Notes: generated from the letters alone by a model not told the origin. A DNA stretch of 64,000 bases from Triatoma infestans (GCA_011037195.1 JAAEAF010001932.1:1-64000), one strand, 5' to 3'; shown: positions 43,990 to 54,374, counted from the stretch's first letter. A program made the numbers and translations.

Positions 43990-44690
43990 ATAAAGGTATT
44001 CGCTCCATTCCCGGCCAGTTGGTTGGCTAGTTCATTACCTTTTATCCCCTCGTGTCACGGCACCCATACCAGCCGCACTTTATTGTGCCGGGAGAGCGCC
44101 TCTAGGGAGCCTCCTCAGCATCGATCTTTATAGGATAAACTTCAGCGTGGAATACCGTGCAGTATCCACCAAGTGGCCTCTCAATGAGTACCTCCGGTTT
44201 AACTCCATGTATCCGGCTCCAGTTCCGCAGGCCATTTTGGATCCATCCGTGAACCAGGATACCCCAGTCCGGCCTCGTTTTTCCCAACTTTTAGCCCATT
44301 CTGGAAGGAGATATTAAAGTGGAATGTTGGACAGCCATCTTCCCCAGCCATATTGAAAATAGGGCCAGGGTCAACCTTCTGTATTATGTCCAAATGCTTG
44401 GCCAAGGAGCTCTTCGTGTGCACTGACCCTCGCCTCCGCTTATATCAAAAGATGCAGCGGACTTTCCCCAGCCCTAGCAGTACTTCCAATGCTGCCGTTG
44501 GGCACTGCAAAATGACTCCGAAATCAACAGGCACGCCAGCCTTTGCACCCCTGATAGGTTCTTCCTCGCGACCTGCTGTTCTATTTTTGGCCACAACACC
44601 AATCCCCCATGGTCCATGTAATAGAGCCAGTGGGCCATTTTGGGTGGAGACCCCATGTTCTCCGCAGGTTCTAGTGACTGTAATTAGAGA
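43990..44690 (-). pseudogene. LINE family F: RT thumb and RNase H fragment
   Basis: The minus strand reads SGVQRLACLLIS and CPTAALEVLLGLGKV (the thumb region after the RT palm), then SRMDPKWPAELEPDTWS (start of RNase H), PLGGYCTVFHAEVYPIK (second acidic residue) and VRLVWVP-HEGIKGNELANQL (third part), with stops and frame changes between. The stretch between VYPIK and VRLVWVP is shorter than in RNase H, so residues around the third acidic position are deleted. Confidence 0.7.
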
Positions 44691-44744
44691 GACTTCTTAA
44701 TAGGTAATAGGTGTTTGTGTATGTACAAAATATACAACTCTTAA

Positions 44745-44825
44745 AGAAAATTATTTGAGCCGTTTTAGACAAAATCGCAAAAACGGGGAAAAAAAACATT
44801 CAGTAAAGTTTAGTATTTTGATCTG
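44745..44825 (+). repeat. Family X fragment (X8)
   Basis: AAAGAAAATTATTTGAGCCG, TTTTAGACAAAATCGCAAAA and AACATTCAGTAAAGTT follow the X interior in order. Confidence 0.6.
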
Positions 44826-45229
44826 AAACATTTTTTTGTGGAAACATTTGATTTTTTGGAGAGTTCTGGATGACCTATGAGTTATGATCAAATTCAAATC
44901 GCCGTTATAGTCTTGCAAAAGGATTGAGACGAAGGGTACTGGCAATATAAGTTCAAATCTAGGTAAATAAGTATATTCTCCACTACCTTTATTAAATATA
45001 AGGCTTGGTCAATTGAACAATTAGTAAAATTGCAAGTTTAAAGTGAAATTGCCAATTGAATTTTTGAAAATTGCAGCAAGAGAGTGGTAAGTGCTTCGCT
45101 CAAAATTTTTCACTTTTTTTTTTCTGATATCAATACTTCCAATATTTACAATAAAATTTCAGTTAAACAAATAATTCTTATGTCGAACTATTTATCTATG
45201 TTCGCTTGTTGTTAATCAGTAGCAGCATT

Positions 45230-45835
45230 AAGGAAGAGATTAGCTCAATAGTAAGTAACATGATGGGCTCCCTCAAGAAGGTCCCGGGTTCGAGTCTCCC
45301 TAGATATTTTTCTTCCTAGCAACCTCTAAGCTCACTCTTCGGCAATGTAAAGGGAACCGAATCGTTAAAGATTCATAGGACCCGAAGAGCGGAGAAGCAG
45401 ACCTTAATGAATCAAAGTTAGTTACTGCCACACCTAGGCCAGCCTAGGAAGGGAGAGTTCGATTCATAAATAGAGCGACAGCACAACGATGCAGGACAGT
45501 TTTACGACCAGTTAACAACCTATCTATCTACTACCTTCTTATTACTCAGCCAGTCTGTCTCTTTATATTTTTCTGCCTACCTAACTCTATTTTACTGTAA
45601 AGTACTTGCAGTTTGTGTTCACTATTTATTATACAGTGTTCAGTATATCATCTAGTTTATTTCTAGTAACATATGCTGAAATTCATTCTCTCTAATTCTC
45701 TCTCTCTCTATCTCACATCCATCATAGTGATAAGCAATGTTGCCTGTAACGAAAGAATACTGTCCGGAGGCCGGAATACTGAGAATACTCTGGGGCGCCA
45801 ATAACCATAGAAGTTGACGCGCCTTAAAATTAAAA
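45230..45835 (+). repeat. SINE1 copy split by LTR-4
   Basis: The left part is 45230-45352 (GAGATTAGCTCAATAGTAAG, GGGTTCGAGTCTCCC, TTCTTCCTAGCAACCTCTA) and the right part is 45724-45835 (GCAATGTTGCCTGTAACGAA, TGTCCGGAGGCCGG, GACGCGCCTTAAAATT). The sequence between is LTR-4 copy c. Confidence 0.8.
45353..45723 (+). repeat. LTR-like repeat LTR-4, copy c, inside SINE1
   Basis: A 371-bp insertion: ACCGAATCGTTAAAGATTC, GACCCGAAGAGCGGAGAAG, TATA-like CATAAATAGAGCGACAG, GCAGGACAGTTTTACGACC, CAGTTTGTGTTCACTATTTA, and a CT-rich end. It matches 23715-24055 in reverse. Confidence 0.6.
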
Positions 45836-46039
45836 AATTATAAAAATAAAACAAATATTATCGTAAGAAAATCTTAATATCATAGCATTTGATAAATTAG
45901 AAATAAACAATTTTATTTTATTTTTAATCTTTCTTCTAAATCTATGTGTGTTCTACACAACATATTGCCATGAAATGTGGCCATAATTGTCCAAATTATG
46001 TAAGACTTGCAATGACTAAATAAATAAACAATTACAATG

Positions 46040-46440
46040 GCACAAATATTTATATTACTACTATAATGGATGAGTTGGGTGGAGAGAATTTAGGTCTGGT
46101 TGATGAAATGAGAAGAAATGGTTAAACTGGTTAACTATGTATAATAATAATAAAAAAGAGACACAATCTGCCTGGACTTTACAATAGAGAATTGGGTTAA
46201 GGTAGACTGGTATGAAAATGACACGAAGTGACTGGCGAGATGATGAACTATAGTGAACTGTGTTGAGCTGTATTCCCGTGGACTGTCCGCCGCTGTATTT
46301 ATACAGTTTCTCCCACTCCAGTCCAAGAGAGTGCTTGGGTTTGTTTCTCTTCTCTTTACTCTCTTTGGTTGCGGATCTCTCTTTGTTGCGGACACTACTT
46401 AGGCATTAGATGGCTCATTTTTATGCAAACCACTGTTTCA
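46040..46440 (-). repeat. LTR-like repeat LTR-4, diverged copy d
   Basis: The minus strand reads GAGTGGGAGAAACTGTATAA, ATACAGCGGCGGACAGTCC, CACAGTTCACTATAGTTC and TTTACAATCTAAATT-like decay. The TATA box TATAAATA is followed after 8 bp by GCGGACAGT. It could be the 3' LTR of the gypsy-type pol remnant at 47.7-48.6 kb, which is on the same strand, but 1.2 kb of AT-rich DNA separates them. Confidence 0.45.
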
Positions 46441-46768
46441 ATCATGTTCTCGTTATATGGAAGTTTCGCACACACTAAAATGCGCCGCATTAGTTTTTAT
46501 TACTATTTTTTTTTATTCTTAAAGAATGAATGATTTTTATTTGCGAATTTGGTGTGTTTTTTTTTAATTATATTTTGTTTAATTATCTCATGTTTATATA
46601 TTTCAAATAATTTCATGTTCCAATGTGCCATCATTGCCTTTTTTCGACCAGGACTTGCGGTATGTCGTTTTATATAGTCGATGTTTGGTTCATGTTTATT
46701 TGTGAACTAGTGACAAACTTAATCCTTCAGATCAGAACAAATAATCCAAACCGAACAAATTGAAAGAG

Positions 46769-46803
<35 letters not shown>

Positions 46804-47693
46804 TAAATAAAAATAGATGCAATAAATGTTTTTATTTTTTATTTTTTACAGAGAGAATTCAATTAATAAAATCAATTTTTTAAACCCTTTTAAGCCTTTT
46901 TGGACAAGCTATTAGCAGGTGAATTTTTTATTTTGTTTAACATTTCGTTTTTTGTGTGAAACATTTTTTGCAAGACTTCCTTTTTTCATGGCAATTAATA
47001 TAAATGAAAAATTGGACAAATTTTTATTCAAGTACGGGGAATTTTGAATAAATATTTTAATAACTTTAAAAACTATTTGAGTAATGTGTAATGTGCTGGT
47101 AAGAGAATGTAAACTTAATAAAATAACACTTTTAAGTGTAGCGTTACCATTCAGCTTCCCTAAAACTTGTCTAAATATTTTCTTAGATCAAGTTTCAACA
47201 AAGTGGTGATAGTATACGAAGTTTAAAGATTCCCGATCAAGGTGATTCTGAAAAATTCGCATACAACACCCAGTCGAATTGCCCAAAAAATTAAAAACCA
47301 ATTTTCCTGTACCCAAATGACGTAAAAACAAATATTTCTGGTAAAAATTCGAATTTCAAAATTCTGATTTGTATAATGGAGTTAATTAAATGTATGTATT
47401 ATCTCGTCGCGGTCTGTAAGAAAAATTAAATGATTAAAATATTTAAATTTACTTTATAAAAATTAATTTGTTGAAATCTTTGCGTGACCTGAAATTCAAT
47501 AAATATTTATTAAAAATAAAAATTATATTATTCTACCATACTGAAGGTAAGTTTCTATTTGAATTTGGTTTTAATTTGAATTTAGAATTTTGAATTTTGA
47601 ACATTTTCCTTGGACTAGATGAGAATGAAATTCTCTCCTCCCAAACCAACCAGGAAATTTATTTGAATTTCTTGAGAAAGTGCAAAATTTGTT
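46441..47693. other. AT-rich spacer
   Basis: A-run and (TA)n near 46770-46805. On the minus strand GGGAGGAGAG near 47635 is polypurine and could be a decayed polypurine tract of the gypsy remnant. No open frame. Confidence 0.4.
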
Positions 47694-48596
47694 TTATCTT
47701 TTTCTTGGCCGTAGATTCATGGCGTGCGATTTTGATTTGCCTCTAATGTAGGCCTTTTTCAGCTTGCTGAGGTGTACCAATTTTTTCTCATTGTTATTCA
47801 GAGTTATAGAAGCTGTGTGGTTGGGAAATACTTTATAGATTTGATAAGGGCCATGATATTTCTTCATGAATTTTCCCGTAGATGTAAATGATTTTAAATA
47901 AACGTGGTCACCTACACTTAGTTTTTCTTTTGAAATATTTTTGTTATAATATTTTTCTCTTCTTAATTTGGCTTTTTCATTATTGGATTTGACCTGTTTC
48001 CTAACTCGTTGTATTTTGTCGTAAAGACATTTGGTGTGAATGTTGAAATTTTGTAAATTTTTCTCCTGATAAATTCAGAAGCCAGGGAAACTGAAATTTT
48101 GTTCCAAAATACAATTTCATGGAAATTATAATTTTGGGGAAATGTTTTTGGTGGAATTGTGAGATATTTGTGCCAATTTTTATCAGTTTGCACATTGTGG
48201 GATAAATTGTTCGCGATGTCTCTGTGCACACGTTCTAAACGACCATTCGGGGCATGGTGATAGGGGGTTGTGCATAATTTTTTTGATTTTTAATAGCTCA
48301 CAGATCTGGAGTATAATTGTTGATATGAAGTTCGTACCCAGATCTGTAAGAAGATATTTAGGCGTACCGTATCTAGTAAATATATCATTAACCAGAATCC
48401 GTGCAATTGTTTCTACTTTTTGGTTCGTCATGGGAAACATCTCCAAATAGCGAGAATATTGACTGATTATGGTTAGTATATATTTATATTCTTCACCTGA
48501 GTCGCTGTTGACAGATGCATCCGGTGGTCCAATAATTGGAGGTGTATAACTTAAATTACGACGTTTTAAAATCAAAATTACATTTTGAATTGAAGC
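47694..48596 (-). pseudogene. Ty3/gypsy-type integrase remnant
   Basis: The minus strand reads EEYKYILTIISQYSRYLEMF, ARILVNDIFTRYGTPKYLLT, DLGTNFIS, then after a 1-nt frame change HHAPNGRLERVHRDIANNL, and near the end VGDHVYLKSF, MKKYHGPYQIYKVFPN (GPY/F module) and NLRPRKR before a stop. The second catalytic Asp (LTDLG) and the Glu (GRLER) can be seen; the first is not clear. At least three breaks lie between. The upstream end is cut at 48597, where a foldback-unit fragment starts. RT, RNase H and protease are absent. Confidence 0.8.
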
Positions 48597-48660
48597 AGGC
48601 ATCACGGAAAATATCTCTAATGCTTTCCAGTTCTGCGGAACCAACCACACCAACTTTTCT
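48597..48660 (-). repeat. Foldback-unit end fragment
   Basis: GGCATCACGGAAAATATCTC and GCGGAACCAACCACAC match the outer end of the units at 11.1 and 52.3 kb. It forms the junction with the integrase remnant. Confidence 0.6.
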
Positions 48661-48989
48661 TATATATAAAAATTTTTAAGGTAATTTAGCTTGAAATAAA
48701 TTAAAACACATCTTTATAGATATCTGAAAAACGACACTAGTGCATCCCTGTCTACCGCTGCATTAAACACCGATTTTTTTTTAAAAACCTATTTTATGAA
48801 ACATAAAACGCATACCAATCAATTTTCAATTAAGTCAATAAAAAAGTGAAAAAACGTATTATACATTTGATGCAACCGTTATATGACAGATACTTGAGCT
48901 TTCTATTTTTTATTTCAGTATTCATATGTCCTTTATAATATATTTATCTTTTTCAAATTGTTTCCATATTTCATCATAATTAGCATATT
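48661..48989. other. AT-rich spacer
   Basis: Nothing recognisable. Confidence 0.5.
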
Positions 48990-49330
48990 AATAGATGTAA
49001 TAGCAAGAGAGAATTACATCAGCAAGAGAGAGCAGACAGACGAGAGAATTAAGAGAGAGAAAGCAGGCTCTCTCTGATACTCTTTGACTTAAGCAGGCTA
49101 GAGTGGGGAAAACCTGTATATAAGCCAGTGACCTACACATCATCAATCTATCAGATTCAACCATATACATCGTATCGTGTCATAACTCTACTCCCACCAT
49201 TTTATTCTATAAAATCATTACAAATCCAGTGCAGTTTGTGTAGACTTATAGCCATATTATAACAGTGTCTTCATATCTCGTCTAAGTAATCAATCCCAAT
49301 TTCTCTCCTCATCAACTCCATATATGACAA
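48990..49330 (+). repeat. LTR-like repeat LTR-4, diverged copy e
   Basis: GA-rich start, CTAGAGTGGGGAAAACCTGT, TATA-like TATATAAGCC, GTGCAGTTTGTGTAGAC and TTTCTCTCCTC keep the order seen in the other LTR-4 copies, at low identity. Confidence 0.4.
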
Positions 49331-50054
49331 ATGCAATGCGATATAAAATATTATTAAATTTTTTAACAAAAAATTCTACAACATATTTTTCTTATTATAA
49401 ATTCAATGTAAAGTTTTATAACTTTGATTATGATAAATGTTCATTGTCGAAAAGTTTGTAAATAAAAAAATAATTCAGTAAACTATAAAACGAATTGGTA
49501 AAATAAAACAAATAATAAAAACCATTTCTCACATTTAATTAATTTTTAATCATTTAAACATTTAACCTACCAGTTAATGATATTTTGTTTGAAAAAATTA
49601 TTTTAATGGTTTCTGTGAGAGTTGCGCGGGGGAGGGGGCTGACTTTAACTGACGCCTTCCTTCAAACGTCTCTCTTTCTCTCTCTCTCTCTCCAGACTCC
49701 TAAATTTAATTAAAAAGACAGAACCGGGTGAAGGTACTGTAATTGGGAATGTCAACAATAGATACCCCATTGGAGCCGCATTGGCGTAGCCCAGCTTACT
49801 AGCCAACAACCCAAGAATCTAATATAGGCTTGCTTTTAGATTGACTATTTCAGTTTTTGCATGCGAATGACGGAGACGCTGCCTATTGTGTGTAATGTCG
49901 TTAAATTCAGCTGGGAAGAACCAACCAGTATTGCAGCATCTATCTTTAAAGAAATGAAAGGTCCAGGGCAATTAAAGATTTAGTAAAAGTGCCAAGTTTT
50001 TGTAATTAAAAAAAAAAAAATCGTTTAAGAATTTGTAAACCATATTATTCTATT
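49331..50054. other. Spacer, one GC-richer patch unassigned
   Basis: 49610-49980 is less AT-rich, with a (CT)n tract at about 49674-49693 and a short frame reading VVKFSWEEPTSIAASIFKEM. I do not recognise it and find no splice or start context to call an exon. Confidence 0.35.
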
Positions 50055-50690
50055 TTAGCTTAGTGCTAAGATAAAGTATTGCAAATCGTGTCACAATTTT
50101 GATATAGAGTTTTCACTAAAAAAAAAATACACGTTTTGAAGTCCCTTGAGTTGTGTAACCACTTTAGAAATAATGTGGTTATTAGAAATGTGTCAGCAAA
50201 ACATAAAAATGGAAAGTTGAAGAAAGTTCAGACTAAGAATGTTGCAATTCATTGGACGTGACAATAAGGTTTTTTGGTCACTATTCTCCTTTACCAAAAG
50301 TGGTTTTTATAGAATGGTATTTTTTTAGTTTTTCGCGTTTTTCTCCAAAATATGTCAAATGATTTTCTTTAAAAAATTGTATGTACCCTACAATCTTGTT
50401 GATGTACAACTTGAATTTCAAATAAACCTTCTTTTTTTTTTCTGGAAGAAGTCATTTAATCAGAATTTTCGGGTAGGATGGTGTTATATTTTTCTTTAAA
50501 GTGCTACTTTACTATAAGATTCTATCATCATCAAAATAATATTAATTAGAATTAAATATGCTTCCACAATTCCGAGTTTGAAGAATATCGCTTACCAGGA
50601 ACTGCCATATTACTAAACAGTTCTTTCAAGTTTTCTGTGATTTACACCATGAAAATAAAGAAAAGGGTTTTAATGAACTTGGTATAATTT
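50055..50690 (-). repeat. Family X copy, degenerate (X9)
   Basis: In plus orientation AAAGTATTGCAAATCGTG, TTTTGATATAGAGTTTTCAC, TTTGAAGTCCCTTGAG, ATTAATTAGAATTAAATATG, CCGAGTTTGAAGAATATCG: the X landmarks read from its 3' end. No clear 5' end. Confidence 0.65.
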
Positions 50691-50844
50691 ATTTTATTAT
50701 TTCATTTATTTATTTATTTATTTATTTTTTTGAAATTGTTTGTATTTGTAGTGGAAGAAAGAAATGAAAGAAAATAATAGTTTTGAAAATATAGTTTAGA
50801 ATATTTTATAGTTTGCAAAAATAGAATTTTGTTAATATTTTAAA

Positions 50845-51313
50845 TGTATCTTAGTGCAGTGAAAAGAGTTAGGTACTATAATTCTAAGGTCATTGCTATT
50901 AAAGAGACAAAGGCATAAGAATCCGTTAAATTAATACAATGCCACTTGGCCAACTGTTTTGTAAGAGCAGGGCATTCTTTATACAGTCTGCATTTTGCTT
51001 TCAAACGAGAACAGTCTGAAACAGACATTCAAGCCAGAACACTTGTATCAGGAATCGCTCTCTTAAACCTTGTGCCCGTGATAGAGATTAGCATTTATTC
51101 TAGATTAACAATTGATTTAATAAACATATAATTGTGATATTTTAAATTAATTTAAATCTCTTTAAAGATAATATATTTAATTTTATTCTACCAGTGTTTT
51201 CTTAATTATTTCTTATTATTTCTCTTCTCTTTGAACATACACACAAGCCCTTTACTAAACCGCTCACGCCACAATCTACTACACTACAACACATCACACA
51301 CCAGCAACATTTC
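50845..51313 (+). repeat. LTR-like repeat LTR-1, copy d
   Basis: Begins TGTATCTTAGTGCAG and ends CAACATTTCA (469 bp, TG...CA). Contains GGTCATTGCTATTAAAGAGA, GCCACTTGGCCAACTG, GAACAGTCTGAAACAGACAT, TCAGGAATCGC and CGCTCACGCCACAATC. It is the most complete copy of the 5' half. Confidence 0.6.
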
Positions 51314-51382
51314 ATATTAGTTTATTAATTCTTCTTGAGAGTTTTATTCCTCGTCCGATTTTTATAAAGTAATATCTTTTAT

Positions 51383-51812
51383 CTGGTATTTTATCCTTCG
51401 TAGCATGCATATTCATTTGGTTCCTGACCGGATTCGGATTTTCATACATCGTCATAGCAAATTCACCAAATTTGTATAGAGTTCACATCAACTAATGTTT
51501 TCTATTACACTCACACAAGTTGGTTTGATGGTTGTATATATGTGAGGAGGTTATAAGGTTATACTACTGTGTGTTTATATTTTATAGTAACATAACCTTA
51601 TAACCTCCCCACATGTGTACAACCAACAAATGTGAGTGTAACAGAAACATTATGTTGAAGTGTGAAATTTCTACACGAACTTGGTGAATTTGCTCTGATA
51701 ATGGATGAAAATCCGAAAACCGGTCCGGAACCAAATGAATATTATGCATGCTACGACGGATAATATAATACCAGATGTTATCCAACATTGCGGACCCATC
51801 CATATATTCTTT
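51383..51812. mobile_element. Foldback element, 13-bp TSD
   Basis: The left arm (TCTGGTATTTTATCCTTCG to GTTATAAGGTTAT) is inverted against the right arm (ATAACCTTATAACC to CAGATGTTATCCA), with a spacer of about 40 bp. Direct repeats TAATATCTTTTAT at 51370-51382 and 51813-51825. A hammerhead-like motif is on each arm, both imperfect. 430 bp, non-coding. Confidence 0.8.
51681..51735 (+). ncRNA. Hammerhead-like motif, core altered (HHR-i)
   Basis: CTGATAA (51695-51701; one change from CTGANGA), T, GGAT/ATCC hairpin with loop GAAA, GAAAAC, CGGTC. TTGGT upstream pairs with ACCAA downstream as an outer helix I. The left-arm partner is further decayed. Confidence 0.4.
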
Positions 51813-51825
51813 TAATATCTTTTAT

Positions 51826-52079
51826 TTATTTATTTATTTTTTCTTTCTTTTTCATGTTCAATTTAATCTTTATTCTTTTCATGATGTTAAAATTTCAAAA
51901 TTATTGCCATTTATGCCATCTATGTTTATTCTTTCTGTTTCTTAATTGTATGTTTTACTTATATGTTTCAAATTCTGGTGGACGGTAAATACCATACCGA
52001 TTTAAGTTTTAGGTTAAATTTAAAAAAGTAGTATTTTTAAAATGTTTTCTTTTAAATAAACTTTTATTATTACTACTAC
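51826..52079. other. AT-rich spacer
   Basis: T-rich tracts, nothing recognisable. Confidence 0.5.
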
Positions 52080-52302
52080 TACTGCACTTGGTATACAAAC
52101 TATTCATACATAGGCCTATCACTTTTGTTTGAAATTTTTTTCCCAACCGATAAAATTCAATTTAAAGGAGGGGAGTTTTAGGGGAAGAAATGAGATTGGG
52201 TTTTCGTCAGAAAAAGTCGTTTTAATAAGTTATTAGATTGAAGAGAACAAAACTATTAGTGAAAATTATGTTTGTAGACGATTTTTCAATAATAAGTTTG
52301 TA
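52080..52302 (-). repeat. Family X piece left of foldback (X10)
   Basis: X interior landmarks in degenerate form (TTTAAAGGAGGGGAGTTTTAG, GTAGACGATTTTTC). It continues at 53031-53096 after the foldback insertion, where the X 5' end (GAGAAAGTCGTGTGATTG, TTTCTCACA) is seen. Confidence 0.6.
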
Positions 52303-53030
52303 GTTGTTATGGTGGTTGGTTCCGCAGAGGTGGAAAGCATCAGAGACATTTTCCGTGGTAGCCTGATTTATTTTGTGGTCATCGACCGCTCGGGTTTCGG
52401 GCGTTCGCCCATCTTCAAGATGCGTTTTTCAGACAGTGTGACAACACAGACTTGCACACAGCAAATTCAGTTTTACACACTCCAATTCACACACTTTATG
52501 AATTCACACACACAAGTGAAAACAAATTCTGTATATATACAGGGCTAAATTTTGTACGTACCTGTGATGATCGTCAATTATAACCGCTGCGGGCAATGGA
52601 AAAAATATAAGGGTAAAGACAGACACAGTGGTTTCAACTGAAGCGTTTAACACACTCAAATTCAGTTTTACACAGAGTTTAAGAGAGCTATTCCTGATGC
52701 AACTGTTCTGGTAGAATGTCTGTTTCAGACTGTTCTCGTTTGAAAGCAGAATGCAGACTGTGTAAAAAATGCCCTGCTCTTAAAAAACAGTTGGCCAAGT
52801 GGCATTGTATTAATTTAACGGATTCTTGTGCCTTTGTATCTTTAATAGCAATGACCTTAAATTATAGTGCCTGACTCTTTTCACTGCACTAAGAGTGTGT
52901 AAAACTGAATTTGCTCTGTGCAAGTCTGTGTTGTCACACTGTCTGAAAAACGCATCCTGAAGATGGGCGAACGCCCGAAACCGGTCAATGATCACAAAAT
53001 GAAGCCCGGCTACCACGGAAAATGTCTCTG
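52303..53030. mobile_element. Mosaic foldback element, 14-bp TSD
   Basis: Direct repeats ATAATAAGTTTGTA at 52289-52302 and 53031-53044. The left arm (about 52335-52485) and right arm (about 52885-53030) are inverted over about 140 bp. The loop contains a copy of the sequence that flanks the Harbinger element at 54.77 kb plus its first about 40 bp (52515-52652), and a piece of LTR-1 in reverse (about 52710-52890). The unit is inserted in a family X copy. It is non-coding. Confidence 0.85.
52953..52991 (+). ncRNA. Hammerhead-like motif (HHR-k)
   Basis: CTGAAGA (52957-52963), T, GGGC/GCCC with loop GAAC, GAAACCGGTC (helix III ACC/GGT, loopless). Helix I CATC/AATG has one mismatch next to the core. 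The left-arm counterpart (about 52381-52425, minus) has lost the first core C and has a disrupted helix III. Confidence 0.5.
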
Positions 53031-53096
53031 ATAATAAGTTTGTAAATTGCAGTATGAGAAAGTCGTGTGATTGTTTCTCACAAAGTTTTTTTTTCA
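53031..53096 (-). repeat. Family X 5' end right of foldback (X10)
   Basis: Carries the second TSD copy and the X start region in reverse, ending in a T-run like other X copies. Confidence 0.6.
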
Positions 53097-53870
53097 AATT
53101 ATAAATAATCAACAGAATTATAATATATTATTTTCCAATTTTCACAAGATCGTAGACAATCCATTCTTTGAAAGCACTGACAATCAATCTTTCTCTGAAC
53201 TCTACAACTACCTTTCAACTGCGTATTCTCAACAGAGTTCTTGCATCTCTCTCTCATGCTATAGCAACTTCTCTTTATAAACATTTACCATCGAGATAAA
53301 TCTAGGACTGTTGACATCAAAGGTGAAAGAGAGCTATCTTCGTCAATTTTGCACTAACATGAATATAAATAAATTGAGTAATTTGTAAAGTGGTCTATTA
53401 AAATTATCTGATTAGTTTAATTTCAGATATTACATGTAACTATTAATGTAAAATATTGTTGCCATTATAATACTAATTAAAACTTGAACATACTTAAAAA
53501 TTAAAAAAAAAATCCAAGAACCAAAACTTGGAACGGAATTTAAGGTTATTAACTTCTTTCAAGAATCAAAGCCAAAATCACTCCTACGCAGTACACTCAG
53601 ATGTTTACTAGAGACAAAAAATAAATAAAAGAAATATTATGTTTATCCCATAGTGTTACTTGAAGTTTGCCAAAATATAAATAAAGTATTCTAATAAACA
53701 ATAAAATTTCAATAGACTTTACTAAAAATTCTCATATATGGATTTTAGATTATTTTTGTTACTTAGATTTCTCATTATTGCTCAACCAGAATCCTAACCC
53801 TCTTGGTAACTATAATTAGTCACCATAAATCAGTCATAAATGACTGTTGTGTGTTGTATATACGTATATC
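53097..53870. other. AT-rich spacer
   Basis: No credible frame or repeat; several short A-runs. Confidence 0.5.
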
Positions 53871-54374
53871 TGTCTATTACGTTAAAATGACGGCTAAGAG
53901 TTAATATTACGTAAAAAATCTATTGCTATTACGTTTAAGGTCATTGCTATTAAAGAGACAAAGGCACAAGAATCCATTAAATTAATACAATGCCACTTGG
54001 CCAATTGTTTTTTAAGAGCAGGGCATTCTTTACGTTAATATTACGTTTTTAAGAGTTAATATTACGTTAAAATGACGGCTAAGAGTTAATATTACGTTAA
54101 AATGACGTCTAAGAGTTAATATTACGTTAAAATGACGTCTAAGAGTTAATATTACGTTAAAATGACAGCTAAGAGTTAATATTACATTAAAATGGCGGCT
54201 AAGAGTTAATATTACGTTAAAATGACGGCTAAGAGTTAATATTACGTTAAAATGACGGCTAAGAGTTAATATTACGTTAAAATGACGGCTAAGAGTTAAT
54301 ATTACGTTAAAATGACGGCTAAGAGTTAATATTACGTTAAAATAACGACTAAGAGTTAATATTACGTTAAAATG
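53871..54374. repeat. 30-bp minisatellite interrupted by LTR-1 fragment
   Basis: Unit AAGAGTTAATATTACGTTAA plus AATGACGGCT, exactly 30 bp, with about 11 copies at 54031-54374 and part of a unit or two at 53871-53920. Between them, 53934-54031 is a piece of LTR-1 (GGTCATTGCTATTAAAGAGA to GAGCAGGGCATTCTTTACG). Units differ by single substitutions (GACGGCT, GACGTCT, GACAGCT, GGCGGCT, AACGACT). Confidence 0.9.

Noticed and set aside
49860..49980. Host exon reading VVKFSWEEPTSIAASIFKEM
   Set aside because: The frame is short, lacks clear splice sites, and no family could be recognised.
53871..54374. CRISPR array (regular 30-bp repeats)
   Set aside because: Units are contiguous with no spacers, the setting is a eukaryotic transposon landscape, and there are no cas genes. 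It is a minisatellite.
54031..54374. Integrated CRESS-DNA virus origin because of TAATATTAC
   Set aside because: No Rep or capsid frame is present and the flanks do not form the required stem-loop. Kept only as a low-weight remark.
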